Shown: piece by piece, positions 55,086 through 63,228 of the stretch
Layout: each line of letters begins with the position of its first letter
How positions within the stretch are numbered: position 1 is the stretch's first letter
Source: Halonatronomonas sp964558325
Lineage (GTDB): Bacteria > Bacillota > Halanaerobiia > Halanaerobiales > Halarsenatibacteraceae
Length of the DNA: 64,000 nt
NCBI GenBank assembly: GCA_964558325.1
Contig: CAZLCX010000002.1
Location: forward strand, 1-64,000
Reading direction: 5' to 3'
Notes under the pieces: generated by a model
What the model saw: the letters and a program-made list of their open reading frames with translations, nothing else
Told to the model about the DNA's origin: nothing
Databases searched by the model: none
Translations under genes and position numbers: made by a program

Positions 55086-56274
55086 AAGAATTCCTCTCAA
55101 AGGGAAATTATTTGTTATTGCAGTTGTATTAATTATTTTTTTAAGTAGTTTTGCCAGTCAGTATTTATCAACAGGTTTTTCTGCTCAGGATAGTAATCCC
55201 TTTTCTGATTCAAAAATAAATGTATTAATTACCGGTCATGATAAGGATCATGATGGTATTAGCAGAACAGATACAATTATCCTGGCAAGTATTGATATTA
55301 ATACCCGTCAGGCAGGGATTTTATTTATTCCAAGAGATACAAGGTTAAATATTCCTGGCAGAGGAATTAATCGGATTAATGCTGCTTATGCATTTGGAGG
55401 CATTGATTTAACAGTAGAAACCTTAGAAGAATTTTTAGATATTAAAATAAATTATTATGCTGACTTAGATTTTAATGGATTTATTAAAATTATAAATGCA
55501 ATGGGTGGAATAGAAATTAATGTTGAAAAAGATTTAAATTATACTGATGAGGCAGGAGATCTTAATATTGATATATCAGGAGGCAAACAGAGATTGGATG
55601 GTTCTGATGCATTGAATTATGTTAGATACAGAGAATCATCTAGAGGAGACATAGGTAGAGTTGAGAGACAGAAAAAATTTGTAAATGCTGTTATCAAACA
55701 GGCCTTAAACCCTGCAACTATTGCCAGGCTCCCTTCCATATATCAGGAAGTCAATAACTCTGTAGATACAAATATTCCCTTAATTGATATGTCATCTTTT
55801 TTATTTTTAGCTAAAGATGTTGATTTAAATAATGTTGAAACAGCCATGCTACCTGGGGAACCTGAATATATAAATGGTGCAAGTTATTGGGTTCCTGACC
55901 AGGAAGAAACTGAAGATCTTGTTCATAAATTAATTCATAGTAAGGAGTATATAGCTAATAATAAAATTGACCTGGTAATAAGTAATGGAAATGGGAAAGC
56001 AGGTGTAGCAGGTAAATTGGCAAATGATTTAGAAAGAGTTGGCTTTAATATTAATAGGATTACCAATGCAGATAACTTTGATTATGAGAAAACGAAAATA
56101 AAGTATTATTCTGAAGAAAAAAGTTCAGCGGTAAATAATTTATTGAATTATATTGGTGGGGAAGCAGTATATGTTGAAGATGAAGAGGAAGAAGACGATA
56201 TAGATGAAAATAAGATAGAAATTATCATAGGACTTGATTATCTGGAAAAGGAATCAGAAGAGGAAGGGGTATAA
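55078..56274 (+). CDS. LytR-CpsA-Psr family wall polymer transferase
   Basis: 398 aa. N-terminal membrane helix (residues 9-28), then an LCP domain with SRTDTIILASID and FIPRDTRLNIPGRG, the Arg/Asp motifs that bind polyprenyl phosphate, and a C-terminal LytR_C domain (about 300-370). The end is highly acidic. Such enzymes attach secondary polymers to peptidoglycan. Overlaps nadD-yqeK by 8 bases. Confidence 0.93.
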   Translation: MNKRIPLKGKLFVIAVVLIIFLSSFASQYLSTGFSAQDSNPFSDSKINVLITGHDKDHDGISRTDTIILASIDINTRQAGILFIPRDTRLNIPGRGINRINAAYAFGGIDLTVETLEEFLDIKINYYADLDFNGFIKIINAMGGIEINVEKDLNYTDEAGDLNIDISGGKQRLDGSDALNYVRYRESSRGDIGRVERQKKFVNAVIKQALNPATIARLPSIYQEVNNSVDTNIPLIDMSSFLFLAKDVDLNNVETAMLPGEPEYINGASYWVPDQEETEDLVHKLIHSKEYIANNKIDLVISNGNGKAGVAGKLANDLERVGFNINRITNADNFDYEKTKIKYYSEEKSSAVNNLLNYIGGEAVYVEDEEEEDDIDENKIEIIIGLDYLEKESEEEGV

Positions 56275-56279
56275 ACTGA

Positions 56280-56633
56280 ATGGAAAGTATAAGTAGTAAA
56301 GAAAAGGCTTTGAAAATTGCTGATATAGCAGATGATAAGAAAGGGCAGGATATTTCTGTTCTGGAAGTTAATGAATTGACTCCTATGGCCGATTACTTTG
56401 TAATCATAAGTGGTCAGAATGAAAATCAGGTTCAGGCTATTGCCAGAGAGATAGAAAATACGCTTGCAGAGGATGAAATAGAACCACATAAAATTGCAGG
56501 GAGAAATCAGGGTCGCTGGATTTTATTGGACTATCAGGATATTATCGTTCATATATTTCATTATCAGGAGAGAGAGTATTACGATCTTGAAAGATTGTGG
56601 GCAGATGCCAAGAAATTATTAGAAGATGCCTAA
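56280..56633 (+). CDS. rsfS: Ribosome silencing factor RsfS
   Basis: 117 aa. Motifs: DISVLEVNELTPMADYFVI and RWILLDYQDIIVHIFH with the conserved D-x-x-D-H-I/V end. RsfS binds L14 and blocks subunit joining in starvation. Five bases after the LCP gene. Confidence 0.95.
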   Translation: MESISSKEKALKIADIADDKKGQDISVLEVNELTPMADYFVIISGQNENQVQAIAREIENTLAEDEIEPHKIAGRNQGRWILLDYQDIIVHIFHYQEREYYDLERLWADAKKLLEDA

Positions 56634-56640
56634 AAATACC

Positions 56641-56669
56641 TTGACAGGCAAAATAAATAATCATATAAT
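56641..56669 (+). promoter_or_regulatory. Consensus promoter of the leuS T-box transcript
   Basis: TTGACA (56641-56646), exactly 17 bases, TATAAT (56664-56669): a full match to the vegetative consensus, just after rsfS. Confidence 0.85.
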
Positions 56670-56676
56670 TTTAATA

Positions 56677-56935
56677 TATAAATAATACAAAAAAACAAAG
56701 ATAGAAAGTAGTAGGTATTAAACTGATTAAAGAGAGCTGGAGTATCTGGAAACCAGTATCAGTCCCTGTACTGAACTCATTCTGGAGTTGCAGGAGTGAA
56801 TAAATTAGCTTCTGACGTTTAACAGCGTTAATGTTTTGAGTGAGCCTTATTTATAAGGTTAATCTGGGTGGTACCACGGGTATATAAACCTCGTCCCTTT
56901 TCTATCTGGGATGGGGTTTTAATTATTTATAATAT
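56677..56935 (+). promoter_or_regulatory. T-box riboswitch leader of leuS
   Basis: A leader of about 250 bases before leuS. The T-box core GGGTGGTACCACGG is at 56866-56879, and an intrinsic terminator follows (56886-56922). Upstream are a stem-I-like region around 56730-56800 (AGAGAGCTGGAG at its 5' side). A CTC Leu codon at 56776-56778 in CTGAACTCATT is a candidate specifier, at low confidence. Uncharged tRNA-Leu binding would favour the antiterminator and allow leuS transcription. Confidence 0.9.
56886..56922 (+). terminator. Regulated terminator of the leuS T-box
   Basis: AAACCTCGTCCC pairs with GGGATGGGGTTT, followed by T's. The 5' arm would compete with the antiterminator formed with the T-box core. 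Confidence 0.8.
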
Positions 56936-56955
56936 CTAAAAGGAGATGATAATAA

Positions 56956-59433
56956 ATGTCTGAAAAATATGATTATCAAAAATTCGATAAGAAATGGCAG
57001 GAGAAATGGGAATCTGCTGAATTAAATAAAGTAGATATTGAAGAAAGCCCGGAACATTATGTTCTGGAAATGTTTCCATATCCATCAGGTAAATTACATA
57101 TGGGCCATGTAAGGGTGTATTCAATTGGAGATGTAATTGCCCGCTATAAAAGGATGCAGGGTTATAATGTAATGCACCCGATGGGTTGGGATGCCTTTGG
57201 CCTTCCAGCTGAAAATGCTGCAATAGAACATGGAAATATTCATCCCAAGGATTGGACCTGGGACAATATAAAAGAAATGAAAAGGCAGATGAAGAGTTTA
57301 GGTTTAAGCTATGACTGGGATAGAGAGGTAACAACAGCGAGTGAAGATTATTATCGCTGGACCCAGTGGTTTTTCATTCAGATGTTTAAAAATGATTTGG
57401 CTTATAGAAAAAAAGCTGCTGTTAACTGGTGTCCAAGTTGTGAAACAGTGCTGGCAAATGAACAGGTTGTTGATGATGCCTGTGAACGTTGTGAAACTCA
57501 TGTTGAAAAGAAAAAACTGGCTCAGTGGTTCTTAAGAATTACTGATTATGCAGATAGACTTCTTGATGATCATCAATTTCTGGATAAATGGCCAGATAGA
57601 GTTAAAGCAATGCAGAGAAACTGGATTGGAAGAAGTGAAGGGACATTAATAAATTTTCCTGTTCCAGCTACAGACGATCAGATAGAAGTATTTACAACCA
57701 GACCAGATACTATTTACGGTGCAACTTATATGGTTTTAGCGCCGGAGCATCCACTTGTTGATAAATTTCTAGGGATTTCAGGCAGAGAAGCTGAACTTAA
57801 TCAATTTATTGAAATGGTCAGTCAACAGGAAGAAGATGAAAGAACTTCACCTGATTCAGAAAAGTTAGGTATTGATACAGGGGTAAAGGCAGTTAATCCT
57901 TTCTCAGGGGAAGAAATACCTATTTATATAGCTAATTACGTTTTGATGGGATATGGTACTGGTGCAATTATGGCTGTTCCTGCCCATGATCAGAGAGACT
58001 TTGACTTTGCCAAAAAATATGATATCAAGATTCGAGAGGTTATCAGACCAGAAGACAAAATTAACGAAAAATCAGATGATTTAGATGAAGCCTATGCAGA
58101 ACCTGGAATCCTTATCAATTCAGATAAATTTAATGATTTGCATTCAGATGAAGCCTTTGATAAAATAGCTGCATACATGGAAGAGGCGGGAATTGGTCAG
58201 CGGAACGTAAATTATAGGCTAAAAGACTGGTTAATCTCCAGACAGCGTTATTGGGGAGCTCCGATTCCTATGGTCTATTGCGATGATTGTGGAATAGTTT
58301 CTGTTGAAGAAAAAGATCTTCCTGTAAAATTGCCGTATGAAATAGAGCTTGGCAAAGGAGGAGAATCTCCACTTAAAAAATCAGCTGAATTTGTTGAGAC
58401 TACATGTCCTGAATGTGGAAAACCGGCACGCCGGGAAACAGATACGATGGATACCTTTGTAGATTCATCCTGGTATTTTATGAGATATTTAGATGCCAAT
58501 AATCAAGAGGTTCCTTTTGAAAAAAAGAATGCTGACAACTGGACTCCAGTGGATACTTATGTCGGTGGAGTAGAACATGCTATTTTGCATTTACTATACG
58601 CACGTTTCTTTACAAAGGTTATGAAAGATCTTAATTTAACTGAAACAATTGAACCCTTTGACCATTACCTGGCTCAGGGTATGGTTTTAAAAGATGGCAG
58701 CAAGATGTCAAAGAGTAAAGGTAATGTTGTTGATCCCCTAAATATTCTTTCTAATTATGGTGCTGATGCAACCAGATTATTTATTCTATTTGCTGCTCCT
58801 CCAGAAAAGGATCTTGAATGGAGTGATAAAGGAATAGAAGGGCAGGCCAGATTTGTTAATCGAGTCTGGAGAGCTGTTAATGATAATCTTGATATTATTA
58901 AAGATACTTCAACAGAGATTGAACCTGATAGTTTAGAAGATTTAGACAAAAAGCTATATAGAAAGCTTCATGAAACTATTAAAAGGGTTACAATAGACCT
59001 TGGGGAGAGAAATAACTTTAATACTGCAATTAGTGGTATAATGGAATTAACCAATGAACTCTATTCATATATTAATGAAGCAGATATAAATACCAGTCTA
59101 TTTAGACATGTTATTGAGAAACTTCTGTTAATGCTTGCCCCCTTTACACCTCATTTTACTGAGGAACTCTGGAATAAACTAGGAAATGAATTTAGTATTC
59201 ATCAGCAGGAATGGCCTGGATATGAAGAATCGGCATTGGAAAAAGATGAGGTTGAGATTGTAATTCAGATAAATGGCAAAGTCAGAGATCATATGAAAGT
59301 GGAAGCTGGCCTTGACAAATCTAGTTTAGAAGAAAAAGCTCTTAAAGAAGAGAAGGTTAAGGAGTATGTCGGTGAAAAAGAACTTAAGAAGGTAATTGTT
59401 ATACCAGATAAGCTGGTAAATATAGTTGTTTAA
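56956..59433 (+). CDS. leuS: Leucyl-tRNA synthetase
   Basis: 825 aa class I synthetase. HIGH-type motif in PYPSGKLHMGHV, KMSKS motif as KMSKSKGN, an editing domain (TTRPDTIYGATYM, with the GTGAIMAVPAHD segment) and a zinc-like CPSCETVLANEQV...CERC module. Start ATG is preceded by AAGGAGAT. Regulated by the T-box upstream. Confidence 0.97.
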   Translation: MSEKYDYQKFDKKWQEKWESAELNKVDIEESPEHYVLEMFPYPSGKLHMGHVRVYSIGDVIARYKRMQGYNVMHPMGWDAFGLPAENAAIEHGNIHPKDWTWDNIKEMKRQMKSLGLSYDWDREVTTASEDYYRWTQWFFIQMFKNDLAYRKKAAVNWCPSCETVLANEQVVDDACERCETHVEKKKLAQWFLRITDYADRLLDDHQFLDKWPDRVKAMQRNWIGRSEGTLINFPVPATDDQIEVFTTRPDTIYGATYMVLAPEHPLVDKFLGISGREAELNQFIEMVSQQEEDERTSPDSEKLGIDTGVKAVNPFSGEEIPIYIANYVLMGYGTGAIMAVPAHDQRDFDFAKKYDIKIREVIRPEDKINEKSDDLDEAYAEPGILINSDKFNDLHSDEAFDKIAAYMEEAGIGQRNVNYRLKDWLISRQRYWGAPIPMVYCDDCGIVSVEEKDLPVKLPYEIELGKGGESPLKKSAEFVETTCPECGKPARRETDTMDTFVDSSWYFMRYLDANNQEVPFEKKNADNWTPVDTYVGGVEHAILHLLYARFFTKVMKDLNLTETIEPFDHYLAQGMVLKDGSKMSKSKGNVVDPLNILSNYGADATRLFILFAAPPEKDLEWSDKGIEGQARFVNRVWRAVNDNLDIIKDTSTEIEPDSLEDLDKKLYRKLHETIKRVTIDLGERNNFNTAISGIMELTNELYSYINEADINTSLFRHVIEKLLLMLAPFTPHFTEELWNKLGNEFSIHQQEWPGYEESALEKDEVEIVIQINGKVRDHMKVEAGLDKSSLEEKALKEEKVKEYVGEKELKKVIVIPDKLVNIVV

Positions 59434-59445
59434 GCAGGTGATAAA

Positions 59446-59883
59446 ATGGAAGAAGAAGCAGTAGTTGTTAAATCATTAGAGGGCAGAGCTGAAGTAAGGT
59501 TGATAAAACAGTCAGCCTGTCAGCATTGTGAGCATGATTGTGGCTTAGCTGGTGATAGCCATGAAATAAAAGAGCTAAATGTTGAGGTTGAGAATCCCAT
59601 TGATGCTAAGCCAGGGCAAAGAGTTGCTTTAGAAATGGGAGATAAAGAAGTTTATTTTGCTTCTATTCTGGTATATCTTTTGCCATTAATATTTATGTTT
59701 GTCGGTTATTTTCTATTTCGTGCATATTTGCCTCAATTTGTTGAGATTGGTTTTGAACCTGCCGGTATGATTGGAGCTCTGGTTTTATTGATTATATCGT
59801 TTTTTAGTCTTCGTAAGGTAGATGATTTTCTAAGAAAGAAAAAATCTTTTCATCCCAAGATTACGAAAATATTAAATAAATAA
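59446..59883 (+). CDS. SoxR-reducing system protein RseC family
   Basis: 145 aa. An N-terminal domain with a CQHCEHDCG cysteine cluster, then two membrane helices (about residues 65-88 and 98-117) and a basic C-terminus. RseC-like proteins are often found with rnf/rsx genes; here it sits after leuS, but the genome encodes an Rnf complex in this window. Functional linkage is inference. Confidence 0.88.
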   Translation: MEEEAVVVKSLEGRAEVRLIKQSACQHCEHDCGLAGDSHEIKELNVEVENPIDAKPGQRVALEMGDKEVYFASILVYLLPLIFMFVGYFLFRAYLPQFVEIGFEPAGMIGALVLLIISFFSLRKVDDFLRKKKSFHPKITKILNK

Positions 59884-59895
59884 TCAATAAAGTTT

Positions 59896-59931
59896 TATTA
59901 AGGCAACCAGGCCGGCCTGGTTGCCTTAATA
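59896..59931. terminator. 36-base perfect palindrome, candidate bidirectional terminator
   Basis: Bases 59896-59913 are the exact reverse complement of 59914-59931, with centre GGCCGGCC. As RNA it forms a hairpin of up to 16 pairs. It has no strong T run on the plus side, so a terminator role is likely but a protein-binding site is not excluded. Confidence 0.6.
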
Positions 59932-60043
59932 TGTTAATTAATAATAATTTCAGGTTTTAAAATAATAATAGTAAACATTAGTTTAAAAGATAATAAAATC
60001 AGGTTAATATTGAGAATTTTATCATTTTTATAGAAAAAGATGC

Positions 60044-60068
60044 AGGAGTTTGTTTCCCAATAGATAAT
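60044..60068 (+). promoter_or_regulatory. Possible SigH-type promoter of spoVS
   Basis: AGGAGTT (60044-60050), 12 bases, GATAAT (60063-60068), close to the SigH pattern AGGAWWT/GAAT. spoVS is SigH-dependent in Bacillus subtilis. The match is short, so this is tentative. Confidence 0.35.
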
Positions 60069-60135
60069 TATATTAATATCAGCCCCAGCCCCGGGCAAAA
60101 TACCAATTAAATCTATAAGGAGGTATTCTTGCAGC

Positions 60136-60396
60136 ATGGATGTACTGAAAGTAGCAGCAAATTCTAGTCCTAATTCTGTAGCCGGTGCTCTAGCCGGTGT
60201 TTTAAGAGAAGATGGTGGTGCCGAGCTTCAAGCAATAGGCGCAGGAGCAATTAATCAGGCAGTTAAGGCAGTAGCTATAGCCAGAGGGTTTGTGGCTCCG
60301 TCAGGTGTGGATTTAGTTTGTATTCCTGCATTCACCGATATTGAGATTGATGGAGAAGAGAGAACAGCTATTAAATTTATTGTAGAGCCCCGCTGA
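60136..60396 (+). CDS. spoVS: Stage V sporulation protein S
   Basis: 86 aa, matching SpoVS across its full length (VLKVAANSSPNSVAGALAG, and GAINQAVKAVAIARGF). SpoVS is an Alba-fold protein needed for late sporulation in Bacillus, and is also found in a few non-spore-formers. Its presence suggests, but does not prove, sporulation. It stands alone between two strong hairpins. Confidence 0.97.
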   Translation: MDVLKVAANSSPNSVAGALAGVLREDGGAELQAIGAGAINQAVKAVAIARGFVAPSGVDLVCIPAFTDIEIDGEERTAIKFIVEPR

Positions 60397-60428
60397 TAAA
60401 GCGTTTGAATTATGCTCAGCAGGGGCTG
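60387..60428 (+). repeat. Imperfect hairpin over the spoVS stop codon
   Basis: AGCCCCGCTGA and TCAGCAGGGGCT are complementary with one bulged base, enclosing about 18 bases. It overlaps the spoVS stop and precedes the true terminator. Confidence 0.6.
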
Positions 60429-60441
60429 ATGAATTAAAGTT

Positions 60442-60474
60442 ATCCCCTTTTGTTTAAACAAAAGGGGATTTTTG
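60442..60474 (+). terminator. Terminator after spoVS
   Basis: Bases 60442-60455 are the exact reverse complement of 60456-60469 (ATCCCCTTTTGTTT arm), followed by TTTTG. Effective loop TTTAAA. Confidence 0.9.
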
Positions 60475-60475
60475 C

Positions 60476-60504
60476 TTGTTATCATATACTTTAGTTGCTA
60501 TAAT
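60476..60504 (+). promoter_or_regulatory. Promoter of the selD operon
   Basis: TTGTTA (60476-60481), 17 bases, TATAAT (60499-60504), 56 bases before selD and directly after the spoVS terminator. Confidence 0.7.
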
Positions 60505-60559
60505 TATAATTAGATTTTATTTATTTAATATAAATTTTTTATTAGTTGGAGGTTTTATT

Positions 60560-61600
60560 ATGTCTGATAAATTAAAATTGACTTCATATAGCAAATCATC
60601 TGGATGAGCAGCTAAATTAGGGCCAGAGGAGCTGGCCGAGGTCTTAAAGGGAATAGATTTTAGTTCTAATGACGAAAATTTAATTGTAGGTTTAGAGAAT
60701 GGTGATGACGCAATAATTTATAAACTGGATGAAAATAGAGTAATGATCCAGTCTATTGACTTTTTTACTCCTGTTGTAGATGATCCGTATCTATTTGGTC
60801 AGATAGCTGCAGCAAACTCTCTGAGTGATATATATGCTATGGGAGGAAAACCTGTTCTGGCAATGAATGTAGTTGGTTTTCCTGATTGTCTGGATAGAAA
60901 AGTCTTAAATCAAATTTTAAAAGGTGGTAATGATAAAGTTAAGGAAGCAGGGGCTTTTATTGGTGGGGGACATACAGTTGAAGATGATGAACCTAAATAT
61001 GGACTGGCAGTGACAGGAATAGCTCCCCCTGATAAGATTAGGGCTAACTCAACTGCAAGAACTGGAGATAAACTAATATTAACTAAACCACTAGGGGCTG
61101 GAATAATATCAACAGCAATTAAAGCTGGTATGATTGCTGATCAATCAAATCATCCTGCAGTTAAAAGTATGGTTAAATTAAATGTGACTGCTGCTGAAAT
61201 AATGGAACATTATGATGTTAGCAGTTGTACTGATATTACAGGGTTTGGTTTAATAGGTCATTTAAACGAGATGTTAAAGGGCAGTAAAGTTGGTGCCAAA
61301 CTGTATTTAGATAAAATCAAGTTTTTCCCTGACACAAAGAAAATGATGGATTCTGGTCTGGTTCCTGCAGGACTTTATAAAAACAGAAATGCTTTTTCCA
61401 AAATTGTTAGTTATGAAAATAAAGTTAAAAAAGATATTTCTGACTTATTATATGATCCTCAGACCTCTGGTGGATTATTGATAGCAGTTAATCCTGATCA
61501 GGCCAAGAAATTTTTAAGTGAACTACTTGAAAGAGGAGAAAAGGCCGAAATTATTGGAGAAATTATTAAGGGAGATTCAAAGGTAAGAGTTATTAAATGA
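60560..61600 (+). CDS. selD: Selenophosphate synthase SelD, selenocysteine-containing
   Basis: 346 aa if the in-frame TGA at 60605-60607 is read as selenocysteine (residue 16). The protein then reads SKSSG-U-AAKLGPEEL, matching the active site of SelD in which this residue is Cys or Sec and Lys 19 is catalytic. ATG 60560 has a good RBS (TTGGAGG). The downstream body is clearly SelD: GGHTVEDDEPKYGLAVTG, and DITGFGLIGHL. A start at 60743 would lose the active site. The enzyme makes selenophosphate for Sec-tRNA and selenouridine. A hairpin fitting a bacterial SECIS lies 13 bases after the TGA. No selA/selB are in the window. Confidence 0.95.
60605..60637 (+). promoter_or_regulatory. UGA selenocysteine codon and SECIS-like hairpin in selD
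   Basis: TGA at 60605-60607; GGCCAG (60621-60626), loop AGGAG, CTGGCC (60632-60637) forms a perfect six-pair stem starting 13 bases after the codon. Bacterial SECIS elements sit in this range and often expose a G and U in the loop; the loop here has Gs but no U. Confidence 0.75.
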
Positions 61601-61617
61601 GAAATGGAGAGGTTTTA

Positions 61618-61881
61618 ATGAAAAATAATGAATATGGATTAATATCATTTGCGACTACCCATCATGCTCTAAAATCTGAAAAATTATTGAAGGATAAAAA
61701 TTTTTCAGTGGAGATGCGTCCGATACCCCCATCTATATCAGCAGACTGCGGATTTGGAATCGAATTTGATTTAGATAAAATAGACGAGATTAAAGAAATT
61801 TTTAAAAAAAACACTGTACAAACAGAGGGATATTATCATATAATAAAACATGATAATAAGAAATCTATAAAAAAAATATAA
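61618..61881 (+). CDS. DUF3343 protein, candidate sulfur/selenium carrier
   Basis: 87 aa from ATG 61618 (GGAGAGG upstream); an ATG-less longer frame overlaps the selD stop. The core reads FATTHHALKSEKLLK...RPIPPSISADCGFGI with a single conserved Cys, the pattern of DUF3343. These small proteins frequently lie beside selD or yedF-type genes and have been proposed to handle Se or S. It is the second gene of the selD unit. Function is inferred from context. Confidence 0.82.
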   Translation: MKNNEYGLISFATTHHALKSEKLLKDKNFSVEMRPIPPSISADCGFGIEFDLDKIDEIKEIFKKNTVQTEGYYHIIKHDNKKSIKKI

Positions 61882-61911
61882 TATAATTTTCATATAGGAG
61901 GATATGAGTAG

Positions 61912-62526
61912 ATGGGTGTATTACTTATTGGTATTGCAGGTGGTTCTGCTTCAGGTAAAACAACGCTTGCAAAGATATTAAAGGAATCTTTTAAAGATGA
62001 TGTAACAATTTTGAGACTAGATTATTATTATCATGATTTAGATCATTTCGAGGTTCCAGAAGATGAAATTAACTTTGACCATCCTAATTCTTTTGAGATA
62101 GATTTATTAATTAAGCATTTGGAAAAATTAAAGAAAGGCGAAAAGATTGAAAGGCCTGTTTATAGTTTTAAAACAAACCGGAGGCTGGAGGAGACAAAAG
62201 TTGTTAAACCTTCTAAGATATTAATCGTTGAAGGAATACTTTCTTTATATTACTTAAAGCTCTGTGAACATTATGATTTAAAAATTTATGTAGATACAGA
62301 TTGTGATATTAGATTATTAAGAAGAATAACCAGAGATATTAATGAGAGAGGCAGGAGTCTTGAATCTGTTAAAAAACAGTATTTATCAACTGTTAAACCT
62401 ATGCATGAGCAGTTTGTAGAACCGAGTAAATCAAGGGCAGATATTATTATTCCCCACGGCGGTTTAAATGAAATTGCCAATGATTTATTAATAGAAAAGA
62501 TAAAAGGTCATCTAAAGGTCAATTAA
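61912..62526 (+). CDS. udk: Uridine kinase
   Basis: 204 aa. P-loop GGSASGKTT near residues 10-18, LRLDYYYHDLD, FDHPNSFEIDLL and RRITRDINERGRS motifs identify the uridine/cytidine kinase family. Salvages pyrimidine nucleosides to UMP/CMP. 30 bases after the DUF3343 gene, with AGGAGG upstream. Confidence 0.95.
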   Translation: MGVLLIGIAGGSASGKTTLAKILKESFKDDVTILRLDYYYHDLDHFEVPEDEINFDHPNSFEIDLLIKHLEKLKKGEKIERPVYSFKTNRRLEETKVVKPSKILIVEGILSLYYLKLCEHYDLKIYVDTDCDIRLLRRITRDINERGRSLESVKKQYLSTVKPMHEQFVEPSKSRADIIIPHGGLNEIANDLLIEKIKGHLKVN

Positions 62527-62533
62527 ATTTTAG

Positions 62534-62561
62534 CCTAACCTGAAAAAGGTTAGGTTTTTTT
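62534..62561 (+). terminator. Terminator after udk
   Basis: CCTAACCT (62534-62541), loop GAAAA, AGGTTAGG (62547-62554), then seven T's. Confidence 0.93.
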
Positions 62562-62631
62562 AATATATTTTGCAGGAATTTTTTGTTATAAGAAGAAATA
62601 TTATTCACTATGATAATTAGGAGTGAGTAAT

Positions 62632-63228
62632 ATGAAACTAAATCAGGATAAACTCTGGCTAATATTAGTTTTGTTAACAGTGATAGCTTACTGGTTAGGC
62701 GGGAGAGATCTAAATTTTGAGGAGCAGGAAATGGTAGAGATTGAGTTAAATAGAACTGAAGAAGTTATAAATAATCTAGAAGGTGGAAAGGATAAAAGTG
62801 ATGAAATAATTGTTCACATTGGCGGAGAAGTAAATAATCCTGGTGTTTTTAGTTTTGCAAAAGGGGCAAGAGTAATAGATGCTATTTCAATAGCTGGAGG
62901 AGAAACAAGTGAAGCAGTTTTAGACCAGATAAATTTAGCCAGAGTATTAAATGATGGCGAGCATATAATTATTCCTTCTTATCTTTCTTCAGACAATCCA
63001 GCTGATTTTTCTTCTAATGGTTTTAGTAATTCAGATGATAAAGTAAATCTAAACCAGGCCAGCCAGGCAGAACTCTTATCATTAAATGGAATCGGGGTTG
63101 TTAGAGCTGAAGCGATTATAAAATATAGATCTAATAATGGTAGTTTTAAGGAAATTGAAGAGATAAAAAATGTTTCCGGGATTGGAATTCAGATTTATAA
63201 TAATATTAAAGACGATATTACAATTTAA
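62632..63228 (+). CDS. comEA: Competence protein ComEA
   Basis: 198 aa. One membrane helix near the N-terminus (about residues 7-22), an SLBB-type domain (IIVHIGGEVNNPGVFSFAKG), then a helix-hairpin-helix DNA-binding domain (VNLNQASQAELLSLNGIGVVRA). ComEA is the surface double-strand DNA receptor for transformation. ATG 62632 is 8 bases from AGGAG; GTG 62623 overlaps it. The stop overlaps the comEC ATG. Confidence 0.93.
   Translation: MKLNQDKLWLILVLLTVIAYWLGGRDLNFEEQEMVEIELNRTEEVINNLEGGKDKSDEIIVHIGGEVNNPGVFSFAKGARVIDAISIAGGETSEAVLDQINLARVLNDGEHIIIPSYLSSDNPADFSSNGFSNSDDKVNLNQASQAELLSLNGIGVVRAEAIIKYRSNNGSFKEIEEIKNVSGIGIQIYNNIKDDITI

Noticed and set aside
56936..57334. Minus-strand 132-aa frame inside leuS
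   Set aside because: Antisense to a strongly conserved synthetase, no RBS, no recognisable protein.
60743..61600. selD as a truncated or pseudogene starting at 60743
   Set aside because: The upstream frame is a perfect SelD N-terminus with RBS, interrupted only by one TGA at the Sec position.
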